From NCBI GenBank assembly GCA_021159955.1, contig JAGHDJ010000107.1, positions 1 to 6,143 on the forward strand: a DNA stretch of 6,143 bases, in the 5' to 3' direction. The position numbers and the translations under genes are program-made. Below, piece after piece: positions 1 through 5,037 of the stretch. The notes beneath the pieces are model-generated. The model was not told the DNA's origin, did no database searches, and saw nothing but the letters and a program-made list of their open reading frames with translations. Origin of the DNA: Dehalococcoidia bacterium. Its GTDB lineage: Bacteria > Chloroflexota > Dehalococcoidia > UBA2247. How positions within the stretch are numbered: position 1 is the stretch's first letter; every line of letters begins with the position of its first letter.

Positions 1-143
1 TCTTTGTTTTTCTTCCCCTTTTTGATTATTTCAACGGTTACGGGGGGAGTTAATATATTTACCTCACTTATCTTTTTATTACTTCTTTTTTTGGGTTTCT
101 TTGTTTCTCTGTGTCGGATATCGCGTCTACTCATTTTAGGCAT
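1..143 (-). CDS. Small Lys/Arg-rich hypothetical protein, N-terminal part (3' end off the window)
   Basis: An open frame reads from ATG at 143 to the window edge with no stop, giving 47 codons plus two bases. The protein starts MPKMSRRDIRHRETKKPKKR and is extremely basic, with a central KKPKKRSNKK run. A short hydrophobic stretch, NILTPPVTVEII, follows at about residues 29-40, then another basic run (KKGKKNK). There is no signal peptide or membrane segment. A GAGG lies at 146-149, only 2 nt before ATG 143 but 11 nt before the in-frame ATG at 134 (Met4), so either could be the true start. It lies beyond the liv terminator on the same strand and so should have its own promoter. Small basic proteins of this look occur in Chloroflexota genomes (impression from memory); the function is unknown. 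The composition suggests nucleic-acid or ribosome binding, which is inference only. The frame could also be chance in an A-rich strand, but the ordered ORF with a plausible start argues for a real gene. Confidence 0.6.
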   Translation of the reverse strand, partial: MPKMSRRDIRHRETKKPKKRSNKKISEVNILTPPVTVEIIKKGKKNK

Positions 144-197
144 TACCTCGTAACTTAAAAACTGACTGGTTTTTGTCTACCTGGTCCCTATGCTAAA

Positions 198-226
198 AGT
201 TTAACAGGAAATGTTCAGTTACGCAA
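198..226 (-). promoter_or_regulatory. Weak candidate sigma70 promoter for the small basic gene
   Basis: On the minus strand TTGCGT (226-221) is followed after 17 nt by TAAACT (203-198). Each hexamer is a poor match (about 3/6 and 4/6), but the spacing is ideal and it sits between the liv terminator and the small gene. It would give a leader of about 48 nt. A competing choice (CTGAAC, 17 nt, TAGCAT) overlaps it, so the exact promoter is uncertain. Apart from this, 144-267 shows only a 7-bp direct repeat (213-219 and 235-241) and no gene. Confidence 0.3.
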
Positions 227-267
227 AGAGATTGGTTCAGTCTGGAGGGTCAGGTGAAGGCATTGAG

Positions 268-306
268 AGAAAGAAAAAGGGCACCGCTATACAATAACAG
301 TGCCCT
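268..306 (-). terminator. Rho-independent terminator of the liv operon
   Basis: Read on the minus strand, 306-294 pairs with 290-278 in a continuous 13-bp stem. AGGGCAC at the base pairs with GTGCCCT, the upper part contains two G-U wobbles, and a 3-nt loop (293-291) closes it. The stem runs straight into TTTTTCTTTCTC (278-267). A GC-rich lower stem plus a U tract is the classic intrinsic terminator. It begins 44 nt after the livK stop codon, which marks livK as the last gene of the operon. On the plus strand the same hairpin lacks a following T run, so it is expected to act in one direction only. Confidence 0.92.
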
Positions 307-350
307 GTTCATTCTATTTCTGATGTAGAGAATAAGTCAGGTGATATCGG

Positions 351-1526
351 TTAAATATTTACCAGCCCTATTCGAACGTTGCTGTATTTGCCCTGTGCAT
401 CTTTCTCTACTTTCCAGAGTTCAAAAGTGCCTGATGCGCGATCGCCCTTTTCGTCGAAGCTGATAGGTCCGCTGGCACCCTCAAATGACAATTGTTCCAT
501 GGCATCTCTTATGGCTTTACCTTCGTAAACCCCTGCAGCCTCGATAGCTTTAGCTGCTGCCCATGTGGCGTCGTAGACGGTATCACAATAAACCTCTGGC
601 TCTTCGCCGAATTTCGCGGTGTAGTTTGTGACAAATTTGTCATTGGCTGCACCTACACCACCAGCGGTTCTAGTTCCGGCAACAATGGCTTTCGCCATAA
701 ACTCTGCACTCTTGGGGTCTTTGAATAGGCCAGCTCCATGGTTGCCATCACATCCTAGCCAGGCGATATCATCCAGGCCGATGTCGAGAGCCTGTTTAAA
801 TACGATTATGCCATCATCGGCATAAGTACAGGCGAAAACAACATCTGCCTTACTGTCTTTGATTTGTTGTAACTCCGAGAGGTAGTCCTTTTTAGCTTCT
901 TCGTAGCGCACTCCCACCACATGTTCTCCCTGCCACCCTGCCTCTTTGAGTGCTTTAACCAGGCTGTTTTCCAGTCCTACGCCATAGGTGTTGTTCAATA
1001 CCATGGTTGCCATACGGGTGTAGCCATTTTCTAATACAACCTGAGACAACACTTCTGACTGAAGGTCATCAAGGAGACAGATGCGGAAGAAATAATCAGT
1101 CCAATCCTGTTTGGATATATCTCCCGCTGTCGCTGATGGTGTTACCATCACCACGTCGTTTTCCTTGGCGAATCCGCCGGCGGATAGAGCTGTACCAGAG
1201 ATCATCGGGCCAACAATGACCTTGACACCATTTACATTAATTAGCTTCTTTGCCCTGTCTAGCCCCTTGGCAGGGTCAGTGGCCCCGTCTTCTTTCACCA
1301 GTTCCACAGGTCTACCCAGTACGCCCCCGGCATCGTTGATTTCTGTAACTGCCAGTTCTGCTCCCTGCATCATCTTCAGTCCCATTGGACCAAGGTCACC
1401 GGTGAGGCACAGCAGGACTCCGATTTTAACTGGCTCCACCTGTGCTTCTTCTGGTTCTGAACTACAGGCTAACGCGGGTAGGAGAAGAAGTACTGCCATC
1501 ACTACCAGTAATATTTTTCTTCGCAT
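351..1526 (-). CDS. livK: LivK-like branched-chain/hydrophobic amino acid ABC transporter substrate-binding lipoprotein
   Basis: A 391-residue extracytoplasmic binding protein of the type I periplasmic-binding fold (Leu/Ile/Val-binding family). Residues 1-20 form a signal peptide: MRRK, a hydrophobic core, then ALA before Cys21, the likely lipidated residue. The lipobox is slightly weak, with Ala at -3. An acidic linker follows, and the mature fold begins at VKIGVL (about 33-38). Family hallmarks include LTGDLGPMG (41-49), AINDAGG-like VTEINDAGGVLGRP (60-73), IVGPMISGTALS (104-115), TPSATAGDIS (129-138), YFFRI (145-149), a NNTYGVGL hinge segment (178-185), VYDATWAAAKAI (317-328) and a GPISFDEKGDR end motif (353-363). 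The start has an excellent GAGGAGG 5 nt upstream. It is the last operon gene, before a strong terminator, and has its own promoter. The ligand cannot be read from sequence: members bind Leu/Ile/Val, other amino acids, amides or aromatic acids. Confidence 0.93.
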   Translation of the reverse strand: MRRKILLVVMAVLLLLPALACSSEPEEAQVEPVKIGVLLCLTGDLGPMGLKMMQGAELAVTEINDAGGVLGRPVELVKEDGATDPAKGLDRAKKLINVNGVKVIVGPMISGTALSAGGFAKENDVVMVTPSATAGDISKQDWTDYFFRICLLDDLQSEVLSQVVLENGYTRMATMVLNNTYGVGLENSLVKALKEAGWQGEHVVGVRYEEAKKDYLSELQQIKDSKADVVFACTYADDGIIVFKQALDIGLDDIAWLGCDGNHGAGLFKDPKSAEFMAKAIVAGTRTAGGVGAANDKFVTNYTAKFGEEPEVYCDTVYDATWAAAKAIEAAGVYEGKAIRDAMEQLSFEGASGPISFDEKGDRASGTFELWKVEKDAQGKYSNVRIGLVNI

Positions 1527-1531
1527 TTTTG

Positions 1532-1538
1532 CCTCCTC
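1532..1538 (-). promoter_or_regulatory. Strong Shine-Dalgarno site of livK
   Basis: GAGGAGG on the minus strand lies 5 nt before ATG 1526. It is the best ribosome-binding site in the operon, in contrast to livH, which has none. This fixes the livK start and fits the need for binding protein in excess over the membrane complex. Confidence 0.85.
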
Positions 1539-1556
1539 GCAAGTAGTCTAGCGCCT

Positions 1557-1585
1557 ATTATGCACAGGGGTTTAATTGTTGTCAA
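1557..1585 (-). promoter_or_regulatory. Internal sigma70 promoter driving livK
   Basis: On the minus strand a perfect -35 TTGACA (1585-1580), overlapping the last sense codons of livF, is followed after exactly 17 nt by CATAAT (1562-1557), a 5/6 match to TATAAT. The predicted transcription start is near 1550, giving a leader of about 24 nt that contains the GAGGAGG site. It would let the binding protein be made independently of, and in excess over, the permease and ATPases. The near-consensus match with ideal spacing in the only real gap of the operon makes chance unlikely, though there is no experimental support. Confidence 0.72.
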
Positions 1586-2309
1586 GCACTTTCTCTTCTA
1601 AACCCAGAAATCTTTGTCGGGATGACTCTTCATCGAACAGGGAATCTGCACTTCCTGACATGACGCAGGCGCCGTTGACCAGAACATAACCGCGATTGGA
1701 GATGCTCAGTACTTTCTGGACATTCTGCTCTACGATTAGTATGGCTGTGCCCTTGTCCTTTATGCTGTTTAATTTGGACAGGATGGCTGAACCCGGCTTA
1801 GGGGAAACGGATGCTAGAGGCTCGTCCAGAAGTAGCACTTTTGGTTGTGCCATCATGGCTCTGGCTATTGCCAGCATCTGTCTTTCTCCTCCGCTTAGAT
1901 TTCCTGCCAGCGCCTTTTTTCTTGCAGCGAGTTCGGGGAATATATCATACGTTTCTGTCATGCGGGACTTGATGGACTTTTTGTCTTTACAGGGATAAGC
2001 TCCCATATCCAGATTTTCTGCGATGGTTAGATTGGAGAAGACGTTGTTTATCTGGGGAACATATCCTATGCCCATGTGCACTGCTCTGTCAGATGTTATC
2101 CCTGTGATGTCTTTGCCGTGATAGATTACCTTGCCGTCAAATAATTTGGCGAAGCCGAGTATGCTTTTAATGAGGGTTGATTTTCCGCTTCCGTTGGGTC
2201 CTAGGATGGCTACTATCTCTCTGGTGTTTATTTCTATTGAGATATCTCGGATGACAATGACATCGTTGTATCCGGCATCTATATTTTTGGCGGACAATAT
2301 GGGTGACAT
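1572..2309 (-). CDS. livF: LivF-type ABC transporter ATP-binding protein
   Basis: The 245-residue cytoplasmic ATPase subunit of the Liv importer, close to the usual LivF length. Walker A GPNGSGKST spans 37-45, the Q-loop Gln is at 86 (GYVPQ), the signature LSGGE at 138-142 and Walker B VLLLDEP at 158-164 with catalytic Glu163. As is usual in LivF, the H-loop position carries Gln195 (VEQN) in place of His. The C-terminal RGYVLVNG motif (206-213) is also typical. One oddity is the D-loop region LASVSP (165-170), where the family generally has something like SLGLAP. The ATG start directly abuts the livG TAG with no gap, and the end of livG supplies a GGAGAGG ribosome site, so translation is probably coupled. 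It should pair with LivG as the asymmetric nucleotide-binding dimer. Confidence 0.95.
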   Translation of the reverse strand: MSPILSAKNIDAGYNDVIVIRDISIEINTREIVAILGPNGSGKSTLIKSILGFAKLFDGKVIYHGKDITGITSDRAVHMGIGYVPQINNVFSNLTIAENLDMGAYPCKDKKSIKSRMTETYDIFPELAARKKALAGNLSGGERQMLAIARAMMAQPKVLLLDEPLASVSPKPGSAILSKLNSIKDKGTAILIVEQNVQKVLSISNRGYVLVNGACVMSGSADSLFDEESSRQRFLGLEEKVLDNN

Positions 2310-3077
2310 CTATTCCTCTCCCAGATATGCCTGGTAGAAAACGGGATTGTTGACTATGTCTTTAGGTTTTCCTGTAGCTATTATGCTACCCTTGTTCAAA
2401 ACGTATGTCCATGAGGCGAACTCAAATAGCAAATCTAATCTGTGTTCTATAATGAGGAATGTGGTCCCGTTGCGAGAGATCTCATTGAGTTTCCTGAATA
2501 TTTTTTTAGCCAGGACGGGATTGATCCCTGCAGCCGGTTCGTCGAGCAGTAAAAGCGTTGGTTTAGCCATAAGAACCTTGGCTAATTCAAGGAGTTTTCT
2601 TTGACCACCTGAGAGTTCGGCTGCGGGGGAGAAAGCCATTCTATTCAGTTCTACGAACTCAAGCAGGTTAAGAGCTTCATCAATCAGCTTCTCTTCCTGC
2701 TTTTGCCACTTCTTCCTCATGAATAAACTGTTCCACATACTGTCACCCTGATGACCTCGTGCTGCTACCAGCATATTATCTAAGATGGTCATGGAGTGAA
2801 AAATTCGCGGAGTCTGGAAGGAGTTAACCAATCCGCGGGCATAGATCTGATAGGGATACATATTATTGATGCGTTCGCCCTTGAAGCTGATTGTGCCTTC
2901 ATCTGGCTTATAAAGTCCCAGGATGGTATTGAACAATGTTGATTTACCGCTGCCATTTGGACCTACCATGGACCAAATGCCACCTTCGTGAATGTCAAGG
3001 CTAACGTTATTAACGGCGTAAATGCCGCCGAAGTGTTTACTAACCTTCTCTATTTTTAGCAGTGCTTCCTCTGGCAC
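2310..3077 (-). CDS. livG: LivG-type ABC transporter ATP-binding protein
   Basis: The 255-residue second ATPase of the importer, of typical LivG length. Walker A GPNGSGKST spans 39-47, the Q-loop Gln is at 88 (NSFQTPRIF), the signature LSGGQ at 155-159, Walker B LLLLDEP at 175-181 with catalytic Glu180, the D-loop AAGINP at 182-187 and the switch His at 212 (IIEHRLD). The SFQ...F segment and the roughly 25-residue charged stretch at about 108-133 (MWNSLF..KKW) before the signature are LivG traits. They separate it from LivF, which follows immediately. The start is GTG at 3077, with GAGGT at 3084-3088, 6 nt upstream. This makes the gene overlap the end of livM by 38 bp in another frame. No other good start exists downstream before the conserved KIEKVSKHFGG segment. 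All catalytic motifs are intact, so it should carry the canonical ATP site. Confidence 0.95.
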   Translation of the reverse strand: MPEEALLKIEKVSKHFGGIYAVNNVSLDIHEGGIWSMVGPNGSGKSTLFNTILGLYKPDEGTISFKGERINNMYPYQIYARGLVNSFQTPRIFHSMTILDNMLVAARGHQGDSMWNSLFMRKKWQKQEEKLIDEALNLLEFVELNRMAFSPAAELSGGQRKLLELAKVLMAKPTLLLLDEPAAGINPVLAKKIFRKLNEISRNGTTFLIIEHRLDLLFEFASWTYVLNKGSIIATGKPKDIVNNPVFYQAYLGEE

Positions 3078-3984
3078 GGGCAGACCTCAGCGCTTCAGTT
3101 TTGATTTCACTTTCTTTTAGCAAACCCTGGGGACGGTAAAGTAACACTAGTATGATTAGAACACCAAATAAGATGTATTGCAAATTGGTTGGATCAATGG
3201 GCAAAGTAAAGTAATCTTTAATTAGATTTGTGCCTCTGTCGAAGAGCTGCACCAAGGCGGCACCTAACAGAGCTCCCCAGTTATTGGCGGGACCTCCCAG
3301 TAGAACCATTATCCATACGGTGAAGGTAACTATAGGCAGGAACATATAAGGGTCAATGAAGCGGAGATATTGGGCGAAAAGTCCGCCAGCTATCCCAGCC
3401 ATAGCTGACCCCAGCATGAAAATCTGGGCTTTGTATTTAGATCTATTTTTTCCTAATGCTTCAGCAGCAACCTCGTCTTCTCTTATAGCTCTTATCACCC
3501 TCCCGTAGGGAGAGTGGGTTAGGAGTTGGATAATAATGAAGCAGATTGCCATGCAGATGAAGACCAGTCCTATGTTAACCAATATCTTGCTTGTGGGTGA
3601 CGCCCCCGTCATTTTTATGGCAGGAGAAACAGTTATACCCCAGATACCACCGCCAATCCAGTCTTCTGATTTGACAATCAGTCTTAAAATTTCGCCGGTG
3701 GTCAGGGTTACTATGGCTAAGTAGTCCTCTCTCAACCTGAGGGCAGGCAGAGATATGAGTAGCCCCCCTATAGCTGATGTTAGAGCACTGGCTATGAGAC
3801 ATAGATAGAATGGTGCTCCTGTTTGGGAGAGAATGGCATATGTGTAAGCCCCGATGAGAAAGAACGCTACCTTGCCGAAATTGGCTAATCCTGTGAAGCC
3901 ATACTCCAGGTTCAGGCTCAGTGCCATTATGCCGAAGATGCCTACGAAGACAACAAAGTCAAGGAGATAGGGTATTATACTCAA
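3040..3984 (-). CDS. livM: LivM-type ABC transporter permease
   Basis: A 314-residue integral membrane permease with roughly eight hydrophobic segments (for example near 5-25, 38-55, 58-80, 132-154, 190-206, 215-231 and 267-284). The family signature EYGFTGLANFGKVAFFLIGAY (27-47) is present, as is the cytoplasmic coupling loop GRVIRAIREDEVAAEALGKN (161-180), which docks on an ATPase subunit. The conserved RPQGLL (284-289) closes the last helix. A basic tail after residue 290 (ALRSARARGSTAKNREG at the end) exists because the gene runs 38 bp into livG. The start is TTG at 3984, supported by AGGAG at 3993-3997 and by alignment of the N-terminal helix with the family. One base separates it from the livH stop codon. 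It forms the translocation pathway as a heterodimer with LivH. Confidence 0.95.
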   Translation of the reverse strand: MSIIPYLLDFVVFVGIFGIMALSLNLEYGFTGLANFGKVAFFLIGAYTYAILSQTGAPFYLCLIASALTSAIGGLLISLPALRLREDYLAIVTLTTGEILRLIVKSEDWIGGGIWGITVSPAIKMTGASPTSKILVNIGLVFICMAICFIIIQLLTHSPYGRVIRAIREDEVAAEALGKNRSKYKAQIFMLGSAMAGIAGGLFAQYLRFIDPYMFLPIVTFTVWIMVLLGGPANNWGALLGAALVQLFDRGTNLIKDYFTLPIDPTNLQYILFGVLIILVLLYRPQGLLKESEIKTEALRSARARGSTAKNREG

Positions 3985-3985
3985 A

Positions 3986-4873
3986 TCAAGCTCTCCTGAA
4001 AAACATAGCCAGTCCCTGCGGCTTTACGATAAGAGTTATTATGATTATCAAAAAGGCTAATGCCATACGGTACTCTGTGGCTAGTCCGAGGTTCGTCAGA
4101 GCTACTACGCCGATGTTTTCGGTTAATCCGATGATGAAAGCGGCGACTATGGCACCATGGTAATTACCAATACCACCCAGTACCACCACAGCAAAGATAG
4201 GTAAAATTATATCCCATCCTGTCATAGGCCAAACCTGAGTGCTTGCTCCTCTGAATATGCCCGCGATTGCAGCCAATCCCGCGCCGATGAACCATGTTAT
4301 CAGGATTACCCGATTGACGTTAATTCCGGAAGCTGCAGCTAACTCTGGATTGCTGGAGCTTGCTCTTATGGCTTTACCCAGTTTAGTCCGCATAAGCGCG
4401 AAATGCATGGTCAGTGCTGATGTCAGGGTAACCAGGATAAGCAATAGCCACAGTCCAGTGATTCTGATAGCTCCTACCTCGTAGGTGGTCCACGTATTTA
4501 GAAAATATTGCGGAGTCCAGCCCCAGCCTGCGCCGATAGAATATCTTATGATAAACCCCACGGCGATGGAGGCGATCATAAGGTGGATAGTGCTGGCACC
4601 CCTTTTAGCCAGCGGCTGGAATATGCCTCGATAGCATAGAAGGCTTACTGTTCCTGTGAGCAGAAAGGCGATAATAAAAGCTGGAAGCAGCCCCCAACCC
4701 AGTTGACTGGATACCCAGTAGCCGATAAAGGCACCCAGGGTGATGAATTCGGCGTGAGCAAAGTTCGAGAAGTTGGATAAGCGATAAGTTACACTGAGAC
4801 CGATGGCCCCAATAAGATAAATAGACCCGGTGATTACCGAGTTGAGTAGAATTTGTGCCCAATTTATATCCAC
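3986..4873 (-). CDS. livH: LivH-type ABC transporter permease
   Basis: A 295-residue integral membrane permease and first gene of the operon. The N-terminus (LLNSVITGSIYLIGAIGLSV) and the FSNFAHAEFITLGAFIGY segment (35-52) are diagnostic of LivH. The coupling loop spans about 163-189 (TKLGKAIRASSSNPELAAASGINVNRV). The following IGAGLAAIAGIFRG helix (196-209), the VVLGGIGNYHGAIVAAFIIG segment (230-249) and the terminal VKPQGL (283-288) also match the family. Hydrophobicity predicts about eight membrane helices. The start is GTG at 4873, and an in-frame TAG at 4885-4883 prevents a longer protein. No Shine-Dalgarno motif precedes the GTG, and the promoter ends only 8 nt upstream, so translation of a nearly leaderless message is the likely mode. 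Confidence 0.94.
   Translation of the reverse strand: MDINWAQILLNSVITGSIYLIGAIGLSVTYRLSNFSNFAHAEFITLGAFIGYWVSSQLGWGLLPAFIIAFLLTGTVSLLCYRGIFQPLAKRGASTIHLMIASIAVGFIIRYSIGAGWGWTPQYFLNTWTTYEVGAIRITGLWLLLILVTLTSALTMHFALMRTKLGKAIRASSSNPELAAASGINVNRVILITWFIGAGLAAIAGIFRGASTQVWPMTGWDIILPIFAVVVLGGIGNYHGAIVAAFIIGLTENIGVVALTNLGLATEYRMALAFLIIIITLIVKPQGLAMFFRRA
3993..3997 (-). promoter_or_regulatory. Ribosome-binding site deciding the TTG start of livM
   Basis: AGGAG on the minus strand lies within the last codons of livH, 8 nt before TTG 3984. An alternative TTG at 3989 hits a stop after one codon. The site therefore supports the TTG start and translational coupling of livM to livH. Confidence 0.75.
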
Positions 4874-4875
4874 GA

Positions 4876-4892
4876 TGTGAAACTATATCACA
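4876..4892. promoter_or_regulatory. Inverted repeat TGTGA-N7-TCACA over the liv -10 box: candidate operator
   Basis: TGTGA (4876-4880) and TCACA (4888-4892) form a perfect 5-bp inverted repeat with a 7-bp centre, and the -10 TATAGT lies inside it. A protein bound here would block RNA polymerase at livH. The half-sites resemble those of CRP/FNR-family regulators, but those normally have a 6-bp spacer, so the regulator cannot be named. A 5-bp repeat can arise by chance; its position is what makes it worth recording. Confidence 0.35.
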
Positions 4893-4911
4893 ACGAACGT
4901 CTTTTTTCCAA
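4882..4911 (-). promoter_or_regulatory. Promoter of the liv operon (extended -10, predicted leaderless transcript)
   Basis: On the minus strand TTGGAA (4911-4906) is followed after 18 nt by TATAGT (4887-4882). A TG one base further upstream makes an extended -10, TGATATAGT (4890-4882). Transcription would begin about 7 nt after the -10, near 4875, which is 0-3 nt before the GTG start of livH. The lack of any ribosome site before that GTG agrees with this. It lies back to back with the promoter of the PAC2 gene, with only 11 bp between the two -35 boxes. Confidence 0.65.
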
Positions 4912-4922
4912 CTTGTATTAGC

Positions 4923-4951
4923 TTGATTTTACTCCTGCCATCAAATATAAT
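4923..4951 (+). promoter_or_regulatory. Sigma70 promoter of the PAC2-family gene
   Basis: TTGATT (4923-4928) and a perfect TATAAT (4946-4951) are separated by an ideal 17 nt. Transcription would start near 4958, leaving a leader of about 80 nt before GTG 5038. TTGAT at 4923-4927 and ATCAA at 4940-4944 form an inverted repeat with a 12-bp centre that sits between and over the promoter boxes. Confidence 0.75.
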
Positions 4952-5025
4952 TTTGGGGATGAATTCTGCAGTGAATTTGTTTTGCTGCTTTAGCTAAGGA
5001 GTTTCTAGGAATAAGGAAGGCATTT

Positions 5026-5032
5026 AAGGAGG
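5026..5032 (+). promoter_or_regulatory. Strong Shine-Dalgarno site fixing a GTG start
   Basis: AAGGAGG ends 5 nt before GTG 5038, an optimal distance. It decides in favour of GTG over later ATG codons such as the one at Met16 of the protein, which would remove the conserved N-terminal strand. Confidence 0.85.
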
Positions 5033-5037
5033 AAAAG

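Noticed and set aside
157..174. AAAAAC/GTTTTT hairpin as a terminator
   Set aside because: The stem is six pairs, almost all A-T, with a 6-nt loop. It has no GC-rich base and lies in the leader of the small gene; it is too weak to call.
1111..1551. A 146-codon open frame on the plus strand opposite livK
   Set aside because: It lies wholly antisense to the conserved livK coding region and its ribosome site. It has no recognisable domain or start signal and is a by-product of livK codon use.
3040..3077. The livM-livG overlap as a sign of a frameshift or sequencing error
   Set aside because: Both proteins are full length with intact family motifs, and LivG has its own GTG with a well-spaced GAGGT, so a natural overlap is the simpler reading.
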